From assembly GCA_000467715.1 (NCBI GenBank), contig AJFK01000618.1, positions 1-64,000 of the forward strand: a stretch of 64,000 bases of DNA, given 5' to 3'. Positions 1-11,019 of the stretch are shown piece after piece. Under the pieces are notes generated by a model. That model was not told the origin of the DNA, ran no database searches, and was given only the letters and a program-made list of their open reading frames with translations. Made by a program: the position numbers and the translations under genes. The DNA is from Hysterium pulicare CBS 123377 (taxonomy: Eukaryota > Ascomycota > Dothideomycetes > Hysteriales > Hysteriaceae). Within the stretch, counting starts at the first letter, position 1, and each line of letters begins with the position of its first letter.

Positions 1-458
1 TGTTTGGGTTGCTTGTGTGGGAGCGGGGAAGGGGGAGGACATTTTTAAGGGAGGGGATTGTGTGTGGAGGGGATGGGGGAGATGGGGTTTAGTTGAGTTG
101 GAGAAAGTCGTCCGAATGAGAGATTGGCGGAGTGTGGTAGAAGAGCGAACGAAGAATGCTGGCCTGAGGAGCAGCATCGGGCTTGTTTAAATAGGTACAG
201 CCAGCTGTCCAAGACTTCCTGCGTCCGGCTCTTCCTCGCTTTCATACTCCGTATGCAGATCGCTTCTCGTACCATGGCACGCCCTTAATTTGGCATTCTG
301 GCCCTCAAACTCTCCCATAACCCGCGACGCAAGCCTAGCTGCCTTATCAGCGAGTGAAATTGAAGGCGGCGCGTCGTCGGCGTGACAACGCGCAGATCGC
401 GTACACGAAGTCAGGTGTGTGGCGTTTGCTAAAGACGCCTCGGGACACCAGAGATGAG
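1..458. other. Intergenic left edge, no gene seen
   Basis: The first 120 bases are very G-rich on the plus strand. The short reading frames here show no recognisable protein pattern and no plausible splice structure. The stretch lies downstream of the minus-strand gene remnant that ends at 459. Confidence 0.5.
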
Positions 459-905
459 TCACAAGCTCAGCTCGGGGCTACGCCGGAAGAATAAAGCTTG
501 GAAGGTCGTTCTTTTGTGGGTATGCATACGACGGATGCGAATGGTGGGTGGAAATACATTTGGATCTTCTCTACTATCCTTTGGATTTTGCATTGCAGCG
601 CCAAAAGAAGAGACGGGAGCGCCATGGCTTATACCGTTCTCGTAGAAGGCGTACGCACCGAGGAGAACAGAGACGAAACTGAAGCCGATGGCTAGACCGT
701 ATGCTAGGAAGAGGTTTGTAGCTTCGTAGACGTAGACTGTCTCGATGGTTGTTGTTGTATTTGCATTGACGTCAACTGGTTTGCTATGGTGGGCTGTTAG
801 ATACTGGCAGTGCTACATTTCTTACCGAACATACCAGAGACTGGGGTCATTCAGCATACTCAATGATGCATTCAGAACAAAGTTCTCAACGTCGTCAGCA
901 AAGGG
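459..905 (-). pseudogene. 3' remnant of a fungal membrane-protein gene (last two exons)
   Basis: On the minus strand two exons read through: about 905-826 and 783-459, joined by a 42-nt intron (825-784) with a GTAAGA donor, a CTAAC branch site and a TAG acceptor. The frame is kept across the junction and ends in TGA at 461-459. The encoded tail has the pattern of many fungal multi-pass proteins: an Asn-rich stretch (NASLSMLNDPSLW), then YEATNLFLAYGLAIG leading into one hydrophobic segment, then a short polar tail. Upstream of about 905 the frame soon meets a stop and no further exon is visible, so the gene appears to have lost its 5' part. An intact gene with a 5' exon I failed to see is the alternative. 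The specific family is not identified. Confidence 0.5.
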
Positions 906-1078
906 ACCACGAGAAACTATCTTTGGCGGTTGTTTTATTGCCACTTACACGTGACATGTGCCTCGCCGCAATGGAGCTGCGGCGCCATACTCTCCCTTAA
1001 CGTCTTTACTACAACACACGACATTCTTAATCTACTCTAAGCTACAGAGCCTCCCCACAACTTGGTATCACTCGCACA

Positions 1079-1663
1079 ATGAACGCGCTTGTCTTCACCA
1101 CATATGATATCACGCCCGAGGTACGTCTCGCATCATCTCCAAATCTATTAGGCACTCACCCGAGCGAGTAGCAATGGGCCGACTTTGCCGCTACGGCTTC
1201 AGTTCCTCCTCAAAGTCCAGATGCCCAACACATTGTTCCATACATCCTTGTGCACTCGCGCTCACAGCAGCACCTCAAAGAGACCGAGCAAATCAGCACA
1301 ACAGTCAAAACTCAACTCAACTCAGCGACCTGGGAAGAACTCAAGGACTCGGTTGATACTCTTGCTGAACAAGACCCCCAAACGATACATACGGAGTTCT
1401 TCTTGATACTGGACAAGCAGTCAACCGAGGATCGTAGGGTTATCATCATGGACAAGGGCGCAGAGTTCGTGACGCAAGAGGGCGAAAAGCGGGCGCCTCT
1501 TCCTGGGGATGACTTAATAAGAATAAATGTGTGGAAGAAATATCGGGTCCCGTTCGAGGAGGCGTGGCCTACTCAATGCATGTTGGGGCGTCTGGAAACA
1601 GAGCTGTATCTGGAAGAGGTAAAGAAGGAGCCTGCCGGACCGGCTATTTTCCGATTAGATTGA
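1079..1663 (+). CDS. Hypothetical protein, 177 aa, two exons
   Basis: Exon 1 is 1079-1120 (14 codons) and exon 2 is 1172-1663; the 51-nt intron has a GTACGT donor and TAG acceptor and the frame is continuous. The protein opens MNALVFTTYDITPE, then QWADFAATA. It is acidic and soluble, without signal peptide or membrane segment. I do not recognise the family. The middle, about residues 60-130, alternates short strand-like hydrophobic runs (FFLILD, RVIIMD) with polar stretches, suggesting a small alpha/beta fold. Start choice rests on the ATG at 1079 being the first in frame with a well-formed donor after it. The gene is likely real because both exons join without a stop, but no function can be assigned. 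Confidence 0.6.
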
Positions 1664-3403
1664 CTGAAAGTATCGGTGCGGGAAATAATCTTGATCATGC
1701 GAAAGGTGGATAAGACACATCGGTAGGCGGTTGGCATACGTTACTGGATCTTATCGTTATATGCAACTCCTTTGGCACGAAGCCTTCTTGATGATTAAGG
1801 CGAACTTTGATTTTCCGACTTCTCTATTCATGGGTTGCGCTGTGGTATTATGGTCAGAGTTTGCAGAATTACCCCTTGGGATTGAATGGATCAAAAACAC
1901 ACCTCAAAGCACCCTGCTGTCTCGTAACACTCCCAAGAACCCGCCCGTTAAGCCATCTATAATAGAAATGATGACCCAGAGCGAGAGCAGCACCAACACT
2001 CATGCCTACTATCGGCATCGTTGGTGACCTCCGATAAATGCTTTTGCGATTAATTTCTGGTTCGCCGTGCTCTTGCTGCTACTGCGCAGGATCAACTTGA
2101 GATGATGAACTGCTAGCTCTGTCGCACGCAGTGATCGGTTCTTTTAGCGGCGTAGTATGGCTAGTCTGGTAGGTATCAGTGGGCTCTTGATCAATTGGAG
2201 AAACGCGTCCATCTTCGAACTGTATGGAACTTTCATGGCGGCTCTAAAAGGAACTTACTCGTCCGGTGACATCTCGGCGCTTGTCCGTGGAAAAAGAGCT
2301 TTCTCAAAGAAAGCTGCATACTAAATAGTCATGAAACCCGCTTTATTGGACGGATGAGTGAGTAGAAAGAGACTCAGTACGAAAAATGGACCAGAAACTG
2401 AAATTTTGGCGTGTATCTTATGAAGAAAGCGAAGACCGTGCCGTATGCTGATTGGATCCGCTGCAAAGGAATCTCATGGTCTGAAACTGACAACGTTTAC
2501 TTGCATTTCCGTATGATATTACTGGAATTAGAGAAGAGATAAAAGTGGCGGAATAGGCGCGATTCCTGCAGAGCTGTTGGTTGGGTCGTTCTGACATGTG
2601 GGCCCCCACAAGAGCTGCCAAAGATCGATCCCATTAACGACCGTAATCTCACTTGTTCTGGTCGGCTCGATAGCTGTTAATATGAAGTTGGAGATAGACG
2701 AGATGTTGCAGGTGGGACATGATGTCGAAGTTAACCTTATGAGCACGAAGTTCGGGCCGAGACTCGACCTCTCGCGTAAAAGGGGAAGCGGCAGACAAGT
2801 AATCCCAAGCCCTACAATGATGAATTCAATACTTTGTTATACGGCATCCAATCCTTTTCTAAGACCTTATAGTAGAACCAAGCAGAATAAGAATGCTCGA
2901 GGCTAACCTCAATATAGGCCTTCTTTGAATGGCGAACACACAAGCCTCATCTGGCACTTCCGCGACAGTTCGACATAGAGCGATTGGTTGCGACAGTCGT
3001 GTGATTCAACATTCACCGTGCATGTACATCAAGCCTAGATTTCGCAACACCGATCTCTCACTCCACAATAGTGGATCTCGCTTCAGTAGGAGATGAACAT
3101 CCCGTCGCTCGAAGCGAGATGCAGCAGTAACACGTCCGTAAAAGTGGTTCAGCTCGTTCGAAAAATCGATGGCTGCTGGCTGGTTCCTAATCCTACGACG
3201 CCCTTTCACATTTGTACCATTGTGCAGCAGTGGCTCAACGACAGATAATCCTACTGGCTTGGGCAATGGAGACCAAGAACGATCTAGAATTGCCGACTTT
3301 TTCAGCTGAAGCCATCAGTTATTCATATTAAATCCTGAGACTCCAAGCTGTGTTTTCATTATCCCAAATTCTTTCAACACAAGGTCGTTTAGACATAGCC
3401 GAA
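1664..3403. other. 1.7 kb intergenic region
   Basis: Only short unrelated open frames occur on either strand, none with splice signals that would extend them or with a recognisable motif. I see no repeat or mobile-element structure. Confidence 0.5.
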
Positions 3404-4261
3404 ATGGTGAAGACCCTGCTCATAAATCTACTGGAGAACCAAGACCACGAGAAAACCATCTTTAGCGGCACTTCTTTTAGCACTTACACGATATACCGCG
3501 GAAAGGAACGCAGTGAGCTAGTAGAGGTCCAAGTCGATGTCACACTGAAGACTTTCTCCTATGGATCGGAAGAAATCACTTGGGACCAAATCAAGCGAGC
3601 AGCAAAATTTATCGATGAATTTTCATTCGCAGAGACGACCTACGCACAAGCATTACACTTCATCCTTTTCAATGCGTGGTACGGAATCAAACAGTACGAC
3701 ATCGCGTACACAAATAAGTTCGGCCAGCCAGAGATAAGGAATGAGATTGGTCAACCATGCCACGCCTGCGGCCTCATCCAGCCAGGCTCACATACGCAAG
3801 TGGACCACGCCCGACCACAGAAAGGCGGTCGCACCGAAGCCGTAGCGAAAGCGTTGCGGGTCGTAGGCATGACAAGCGGCCCAAGCTCCGGCATCAAAGG
3901 CAAAGACATAACAGCGCGATTCGCCAAGATCACGGAAGCCACTGCTCATATGGATTTTCAAGCTTTCAATACGGCCATCACCAGTGTCCTTGCCCCGGCA
4001 CCAAACAACAGGCCACACTTAATCCCCCCTGTGGGTTCTGTGCCATCACGCACGCCGAAAATTTTGACTGAGGACCAGCGTGATGCGCTAAATGCGAGGT
4101 ATACGCTGTCACCTAAGGGTCTGATGTTTTACAGTGTCTTTAAGAAAATTGGGAAAACTGAGGATTTAGAGACGAGAGCTTTGAGTTCGCTGATGAACTT
4201 GAGGCCATTGTGCGGGTATTGTAATACTGTGCGCGGCAATCCGTTGAAGTATGCTCTATGA
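3404..4261 (+). CDS. Protein with HNH-like Cys/His pattern, 285 aa
   Basis: Single exon; the frame is open from 3350, but the first ATG is at 3404. The C-terminal half carries a paired-cysteine pattern typical of treble-clef HNH nucleases: a first CxxC (PCHACG, about residues 118-124), then HTQVDHARPQKGG about 13 residues on, with the DH-x-x-P arrangement, and near the C terminus LRPLCGYCNTVRGN with a second CxxC followed by Asn. This suggests a zinc-bound HNH fold with an unusually long insert (about 130 residues) between the two halves. The N-terminal 110 residues are unlike any domain I know. No signal peptide or membrane segment is seen. Nuclease activity is inference only; a structural zinc domain is the alternative. 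It lies alone between long intergenic stretches. Confidence 0.6.
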   Translation: MVKTLLINLLENQDHEKTIFSGTSFSTYTIYRGKERSELVEVQVDVTLKTFSYGSEEITWDQIKRAAKFIDEFSFAETTYAQALHFILFNAWYGIKQYDIAYTNKFGQPEIRNEIGQPCHACGLIQPGSHTQVDHARPQKGGRTEAVAKALRVVGMTSGPSSGIKGKDITARFAKITEATAHMDFQAFNTAITSVLAPAPNNRPHLIPPVGSVPSRTPKILTEDQRDALNARYTLSPKGLMFYSVFKKIGKTEDLETRALSSLMNLRPLCGYCNTVRGNPLKYAL

Positions 4262-5362
4262 GACAAGAGACGTATTTACCCAGTGGTGGGATTGCGGATT
4301 AGAGAAACCAGGGCCGAAAGCAAGTCTGAAAACCATATAGCCAGGGGAGATAGAGCGAACAGAGGATCTGATTGGGAAGAAAAATTGAGAAGAGATTGGT
4401 GGATATAGGAAAGCTTTGCAAACAGGAATCGCGAATAATGCAATTGAATCTCCTTTGATGATGATTTTCCATATCTTCAATTACATGGCTGCCAAAGCCC
4501 AATGACGTGGATTCATGTCAAAGGGGATGAAGAGCTTATTTATAAGTATGCCCAAAACGCTCTATGTCAATGATGAACAGCAGAAATGGACACTGAAAAG
4601 CATTGAGAGAAAAGATCGGCGCGGCGGTGAATCCACTCATGTGACTTCATTATCACGTGTATACTTACTCGCGTCAGCGCATGAATCAGATAAGCCAATC
4701 TCACTCCCCTGACGCCACCTAGCTCATTCTCTCGTCTACACCCCAACTTAGAGCAGCCTCTTTGCTCACTTATGGAATGCCGATACCCCAATACATATAC
4801 TCCGGTGTACCGTTATCCCCCAAGTATAAAAGATCGACAAATGAAGACGACGGCTCGGCGTTTCGCTCGTATAGCTAAAAAATTATGTACTCCGTACGAC
4901 GTTTCTAGCTGCTCTAAAACGCCGAAAACGCCTGGTGTACCGATGATGAGGGCTTCATCTGGATAATCACACTTGGTCAGGTCAACTCCTGGCAAAATCC
5001 ATAAAACATTTGAGTGTTACTATAGTTGCTACTCTCACGATTTTTTATGGCAATTAACCGATTACAGCCCCCATAATGTCCTCACTCGCATGTTGCTGGT
5101 GGGTCAGCAAATCGAGTTAAGCTCACGGATTCAGGATGTGACCGGGGCATTAGCGCTCCGGGCCGATCCCTAACCCAGGAGCTCAGGGTACCTGGCATCG
5201 GCTATGGAGAGGGCTGTCACTGTTCACGGCAACTATCATATCGGTCCTAATAATTCCCCAGTGGTTCCAAGATAAGCACGTATAGTCAAATGGTCCGCCC
5301 TCGATCAGCAAAACCATATTCATCCCATTTCCTCCGCCTCGGAATCCATTCGCAACATCAAA
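4262..5362. other. 1.1 kb intergenic region
   Basis: Short open frames only, including one on the minus strand at 4813-4995 without a recognisable family. The end at 5362 contains the 5' leader of the membrane-protein gene beginning at 5363. Confidence 0.45.
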
Positions 5363-7578
5363 ATGAGCGACGGAAGTACCGCGCTATCCCCAGACTCTAA
5401 CTTTTATAACGTTTACCTGGGATTCTGGACCAATTGGAGTCATGGGAGCGTTCAAGGAGCGACGCTGACTCTATCTCGTCAAAACGGCGGCTTTCTGATT
5501 GCCTTCCTAGCTATATACGTTGGAGCCGCAGGAAAGAGTTTCTGGAAGATTGGATGCTTCGCTCTGCATCGATGGCTGTCCTCTATGGGACCTCAAGATG
5601 GTCTTTACCATCAACGACAAGTCATCTTGCGAAATGCAGACTCAGCCGAAGACGCTGCAATGAAATTATTGAATGCCATCAGAGCATGGAAAAGGAAAGC
5701 CCGACGACCATGGCTTCGACTATCTCCGCTGGTGGTTTTCGCCGTTCTCGCAACCATCGCTTTCGGACTCGCCAGTATCTTCTCTTCACGTGTAACGACG
5801 AATACAGCTAATGAGGTACTATTATCCGGGAAGAATTGCGGCTGGTGGAATTGGCATAATAACTTGACCGACACGGATCGATACTTCAACAAGCGAATAT
5901 TCGCGTACCTGAATTATGCAGCACAATGCTATTCCACTGCTTCTAATCCGGGCGACTGCCACGTTTACATTAAGCCACGAGTTTCTTACACGGTAAGGCG
6001 AAATGCGTCTTGTCCATTTGCGGAAGATATATGTCGGACACAGACGGGTAATCTGATCATGGATACCGGATACCTGGATAGCCACCGTGATTTCGGTCTC
6101 AATGCGCCCCAAAAGAATCGCTTTCTATGGAGACAGGTCTATCATTGTGCTCCTCTTGTAACTTCGGGATATAGCGAGGTACATAAGGATGCAGGGCCTA
6201 CTTCTCTACCAGTCATGCGATATTACTATGGTGAACGCGCGCCACTTCAGGCTCAGCCGCCTGGCAACTTCTCCTACGAGGTGCCAATGAACGTGTCTGG
6301 CTATGCGCTGGATGGGGCATCGCCACTAGCAATCTCTATCTCAGATTATAACCTTGGGTAAGTCGAATCAGTAGCCAAGAGAAAATCCGGTTAACAAGAC
6401 AACCAGCCAGCTATGGGCGTTGCCAGGTACGAACGCAACGGAGGCCAGGAGTGATTTCGTTCCAATCGAACAACTTGCTCGTTCGGATGCTGATGTGCAG
6501 CTGCTTTTCTTATCTGCACCTGGGATCCGATATAGCGAACCAATTGATGATCCCTGGTATTCTGCACATAAACCAGGTCTAGGGCTTCGTCTTATTGGAC
6601 ACAATGACTCTATTCCAATGTACGTCGAAGATGAACCAGCTGGAGTTCTAGGCTGTGCCATCCAGAAACAATTCTGTAACCCGAATGGCCCACATGGTGC
6701 AACAGTCTGCGAACCGCTCCAAGGCGAACTGTCGGATCGCAGAATTAGTTCACATATTCTTGACCCTACTCAATTTTGGATTGTCAATTCGACAGTTTGG
6801 CCAAGCACCGCAGAACAAAACGCCATGGCCTGGGCTAAGTATGTAATGTCAGACAGTTCGAATTACGTCGCGTCCCTCCAAGTCTTAATCGAAACGACTG
6901 GCACTTCCGGTCTTTCATCGAGATTCGGTCTTAGTAAAGGGAATCAAGGATCTCTTCCTTCAAATCAATGGCAGCTGGATCTGCAGAATTGGCTAGCGGC
7001 CTCTCTGGCATCGTATCAAGCATCTTTCGTGGAGATGGCGAACGGGCCTCCCGAGCAATTTATGTATGCTCTGCAACGGCCGAATACGAGCGAAGTTAGC
7101 TCTATGTGCAAAAATCAGGTAAATGCCATCTCTTGAAACCCTCGCATTGTTCCTTCAATATATTAACTCCGCAATTCAGATGATCCTTACTACCAACTAC
7201 TCCTCCTTCAGCGTCCTAGGCATGGTTCTAATCCTAGTAATCGGCGGCATCTTCATGCTCCTCGACGTCTTCCTCGAATCCCTAGTCGATCGTATCCAAA
7301 GACACCAACGAGGCAAGAACCACAGAATGCGCCATGCGTACTTGGAGTGGAAATCGACATCTGCATTACAATTGCAGCGAATCGCCCATGAGGGGCTCGG
7401 GTTGGGCACTTGGACCAATACTACGCAGGCGATTCCGGTTACGGAGCCTGGGGAAAGCCTTGCTGTTTTAGATATTGCTGATGAGAAACATCCGCTGTTG
7501 AGACGGCCGAGTGTGGTGGAGATGGAGGTGGGGGATGAGAAGATTATGGCGCTTGCTGAGAGGTCTAAGACTGTGTAG
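5363..7578 (+). CDS. Fungal three-segment membrane protein, 701 aa
   Basis: Three exons join in frame: 5363-6357, 6407-7118 and 7180-7578, with 49-nt and 61-nt introns (GTAAGT/CAG and GTAAAT/CAG). The N terminus (NVYLGFWTNWSHGSVQGATLTL) is the signature of a large family of uncharacterised fungal membrane proteins often found in accessory regions. Hydrophobic segments lie at about residues 45-60, 115-140 and 575-600. Between the second and third is a loop of about 430 residues with several Cys residues and Asn glycosylation sites, so most of the protein probably lies outside the cytosol. The C-terminal tail of about 100 residues is charged and probably cytosolic. No catalytic motif is seen. 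Existence and gene model are well supported; function is unknown. Confidence 0.8.
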
Positions 7579-8020
7579 ACTTACTGTAGTTTAGGTATGG
7601 ATGAACTTCCTCTTGAATAGATGTGTTAATCCGTGCGAATTTTGCCAGTTTCGATAGTCCCTGAAAGTGAGGTGCGGACTTGTTGGAAGAGGGAGTGTTC
7701 GGATCTCATTTTGGTGAGTAATCAGTTGTCGGGACTTTTAGGTTTCGAATTGGTCGATTGGGATAGGTAACTTGGGACGGAATACGAAAGGATAGCATCG
7801 AGATCTTGATTTGGAAAATAAACGTCAGAAGAACGTCGACGAGTTGTCGGGATAACGCTAATGGGTCATCACAGAAATTATTATACGCCGTTCGAAGAAC
7901 TGTGATAGGTCGTTAGAAGACTACTTGTGGGCCATTGGAAGAACGTTTGTAGGTAGCTGGAAAGAGTGTTGATTGGATGGCCACACGAAGTCTCTTCGCT
8001 CCTTACTAATCATCCCTCTA
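7579..8020. other. Intergenic, between convergent genes
   Basis: This is the 3'-3' space between the membrane-protein gene and the HET gene. Its right half holds the decayed short tandem repeat listed separately; otherwise nothing is seen. Confidence 0.5.
7820..7978. repeat. Decayed tandem repeat, period about 23 bp
   Basis: Five or so imperfect copies of a unit resembling cgttagaagaacttgtggg follow one another; visible cores are cgtcagaagaacg, cgttcgaagaac, cgttagaagac, cattggaagaacg and agctggaaagag. The copies differ by substitutions and small length changes. It lies in non-coding DNA between two convergent genes. Confidence 0.5.
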
Positions 8021-10240
8021 TTACACAATCCGCAACGTGCGAACGTCCGCATCCGCAAACCACTCCCCCCAATCCTCCCACTGCTCAAGATCTTCCCACT
8101 CTTTCCAAGGATCCCAGTCCTTGCGGAGCCTGTAAAGAGGCCCAGTAAACTCTCCATCTCCATTGCCGATGCCCAATCTTTGATACGTGTCATGTTCTTT
8201 ACCAGGCTGTTTCCCGAGAACTAGAATGCAGGCATGAGGTTTCCCTTTCTTTTCGGTTGTGAATAGAAGGAGGCAGGAAACTAGGCCTTTCGATCTTGTG
8301 TCATCGCTTTTGTGGAGTCTGTCGTGCGGGACTGCTCGCCTCAGGGACTCGTTCTTTTTGTTGGGTTGTAAGTAAGATGTTATCGCGTTTCTGAGACTTC
8401 CGGGGTTGTTTGATTCGGCGTCGGCACGGTCTATGATATGGCAATCCGGCGTCACAAGCTGAGGTCTGAAATGCTTCCGACGCACGAGAGCGCATCCATG
8501 GATGTCACTCTCCATCTCAGCCTCAACGACCTTACCTCTAAGCTCAATGTAGCTTTCCGGGTCCACCTCCCCAAATACGTTGTCAGTGCAAGGCTTGCAA
8601 GAAGTAGCGACGAGTTCAACGCAGCTTTGCAGAGGGATATCTTCATTTAAGAATGTCTCGAAGTCGAAATCCTCCAAGTCAAGATCCCACATCCACTGAG
8701 TCTGTCCTGCGACAGAAGCCCAGGACCAAGAGGGGACGTTGTTATCCAGGGCGCGCCACATTTTAGGTTTTCCTGTTGGGCAGTCGGAAAGCTCGCGGCG
8801 GTACCAGGCTAGGCAGCGTGGGAAATCCGAAAGCCATGATCCAGCCAGATAGTCTGATTTTAGCACGGTCTCGAAGCGGGAGGCGACGCCGGATAGAGCT
8901 GGGAGTCGGTCTGTCGCGTATGTGAGTTGTCGTTGGGAGTAGTCGGTTACATTTTCTCGCCACTGTCTGACTGTCTTCATTCGTGCTTTGTCAACACGTG
9001 CTGCTCCCTCCATGTTCATAGCACCAACGCATTCGCATGTTGCAGCTGATTTACAATGCCAGCGTACTTCCTCTTGTGTGAAATTTACTATACGGGTGGA
9101 GAGATGCCGTTCTTGCCAGGCCCAAGCTCTTTCTTCGAGGGGGCCGCTGAAACAGGAAGGAAACAGATAAGGGTCGTATCTTCGAGCTTTGATTTGCGAA
9201 GAAGATTGTGTGAATTCACTAGTGTCGATGTTAATAGCCTGCCAATTCTGACGGTCACTTGGCGCGTCAGGACCTAGAAAGGGTATTGACCCGTCCTGAG
9301 AAGAAACGGCAGCGACAGTAAATAGGGCATTTTCGTAGATTTTGTCCATACACTGAGCATGGCGTGCCCAATCTGATCGTTGATCCTGGATGATGCAGAG
9401 GGAATCGATCCAGAGATACTGGATTTCGAGTTCGCGGGCGACTGTCACGCAGTCTTGAAATGTTCTTGGTAGATCTTTTAGAAATATGCGGTCGCGGAGT
9501 CGATCAATATTCTCATTTGTGGTGCAGAGAGGGGAACCTTCTCCCCAACAATGACTCAAAGTTATATACTGTGAGTTAGGATGATGATCCTGAGTTTGCA
9601 CGAGCTGCAAGATGCATTCATCTTCTTCGCCAGGAGTCAGACGTAACAGCCTCTCGGGATACCAGCTAGAATCTTGCTGTGCATTGCATTTGTCGTGTCT
9701 TTTTGTGCAGTCTTTCAAACATCTTCGTAGAAATGCCCACGTCTGCTCATCACCTGGAACCGGGGATATGTCACCGCAGGTTCCAACGTATCGCAATTCT
9801 GGTGGTCCTTCTTGGAACTTGTTAGCTACGGTTATGATTGAGATGGAGAATTCGACAAAGGCCTTGCTTGCCAAGGAATCCCGCGATAACTTACCTTTCG
9901 TAGAGTAAAGCTGAAGATCCACCTCTCTGTGACCCCGGCCATTTTGCGTGACACCGATAACAACCCTACAAGTCTCGCTCACAGAGAGCCATACATTCGT
10001 ATTTGGACGAGTTCCAGCTCCCTCCAGAAACTCAGGAGCAAGCTCCCGAATAGCTTTGACTAAAATTTTGCAGCGTGGGCAAGAAGAATTACATATTCCG
10101 GAGACCCATTCGTCGAAACCGACCTCTTCGGAGGATCGGCCAGTTTTGAGATCATGGCAGTATCGGCAAGTACTCTCATGTTGTTCAGTTTCTTGCACTG
10201 ACTCAGTTCGATCGATATTCATTCCGTCGGGATTGGACAT
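8021..10240 (-). CDS. HET-domain protein, 739 aa
   Basis: Uninterrupted frame with an ATG at 10240. The N terminus carries two CxxC pairs (CRYCHDLK, then SCPRCKIL about 30 residues on), a common preamble of HET proteins. The HET domain (heterokaryon incompatibility family) spans about residues 235-395: YITLSHCWGEG is the classic first block, LPRTFQDCVTVARELEIQYLWIDSLCIIQ spans the second (seen around residues 270-300), and WARHAQCMDKIYENALFTVAA the third. GPLEERAWAWQERHLS is the usual motif closing the domain. The long C-terminal part is less conserved. HET proteins act in non-self recognition and regulated cell death in filamentous fungi; which partner this one senses cannot be read here. 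It faces the membrane-protein gene tail to tail and is separated from the F-box gene by about 780 bp. Confidence 0.92.
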   Translation of the reverse strand: MSNPDGMNIDRTESVQETEQHESTCRYCHDLKTGRSSEEVGFDEWVSGICNSSCPRCKILVKAIRELAPEFLEGAGTRPNTNVWLSVSETCRVVIGVTQNGRGHREVDLQLYSTKGKLSRDSLASKAFVEFSISIITVANKFQEGPPELRYVGTCGDISPVPGDEQTWAFLRRCLKDCTKRHDKCNAQQDSSWYPERLLRLTPGEEDECILQLVQTQDHHPNSQYITLSHCWGEGSPLCTTNENIDRLRDRIFLKDLPRTFQDCVTVARELEIQYLWIDSLCIIQDQRSDWARHAQCMDKIYENALFTVAAVSSQDGSIPFLGPDAPSDRQNWQAINIDTSEFTQSSSQIKARRYDPYLFPSCFSGPLEERAWAWQERHLSTRIVNFTQEEVRWHCKSAATCECVGAMNMEGAARVDKARMKTVRQWRENVTDYSQRQLTYATDRLPALSGVASRFETVLKSDYLAGSWLSDFPRCLAWYRRELSDCPTGKPKMWRALDNNVPSWSWASVAGQTQWMWDLDLEDFDFETFLNEDIPLQSCVELVATSCKPCTDNVFGEVDPESYIELRGKVVEAEMESDIHGCALVRRKHFRPQLVTPDCHIIDRADAESNNPGSLRNAITSYLQPNKKNESLRRAVPHDRLHKSDDTRSKGLVSCLLLFTTEKKGKPHACILVLGKQPGKEHDTYQRLGIGNGDGEFTGPLYRLRKDWDPWKEWEDLEQWEDWGEWFADADVRTLRIV

Positions 10241-11019
10241 CAGCCTTCATATGAGGGTATGCGCGAAGATTGAGCGAGGATAGAGTATGATGAAAGCATA
10301 AAAATAACGATACGGACAGCAACTAGTCCAGATTAACTAGTAAGTTAAGGCATAAGGGTCTGTTACTTGGACGGACGTGTTTTGTGTTCGAAGATCTACT
10401 CAGCTTCGCAGTGGCCCCTAAGCCTTGTGCAGAGTGCACTAAGCCTAATCGGAGCAGTGTTACTCAGCACATGGAAATCTTCCAAGCACCTCACCTGCAC
10501 TCTTATCCACTATGTCCAAAGGTCCAACTTCGCTTTGTATTAACACCCCATGACATTGAGTTGATAGATCTTGTTAGAGTTCTGTACGATACGGTCGCGT
10601 TCGAATGAGATGCATGGCATTCATATAAGCGCTCACATCAGGTATACGTTCCTAGCAACCGTTCTTGCTATATGCATTTCTTTACTTTGTTAAGTCAGGC
10701 ATTGAGTTTCCACCTTCTATCACAGAAATATCTTTGTCGGCCAAGGCATTCCATCCGGAAATCAGCAAGCCTCTTTGCTACCAAACATCTGCACGCCTGG
10801 ATTCCTTCCCACCCGTCCATCCTGGCGGTAGCAAACTTGTGCTTCCCTTCAACCTTTCTGACACCGCCGATTTTTCAGAGCGTTGGAAAATCTCCGGGTT
10901 TTTTTGGTTATCGAGGCTTTGAGTTCGCTATCAACTTGGGGAGCTAGTCTTTGCATCAACTAACCCAGCGCGTGAGCTTACATCCTCGTGCCGCACGAGT
11001 CTTGACGTTAATTCCCAAG
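10241..11019. other. Intergenic between divergent HET and F-box genes
   Basis: No convincing coding frame. The span must hold the promoters of the minus-strand HET gene and the plus-strand F-box gene. Confidence 0.5.
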
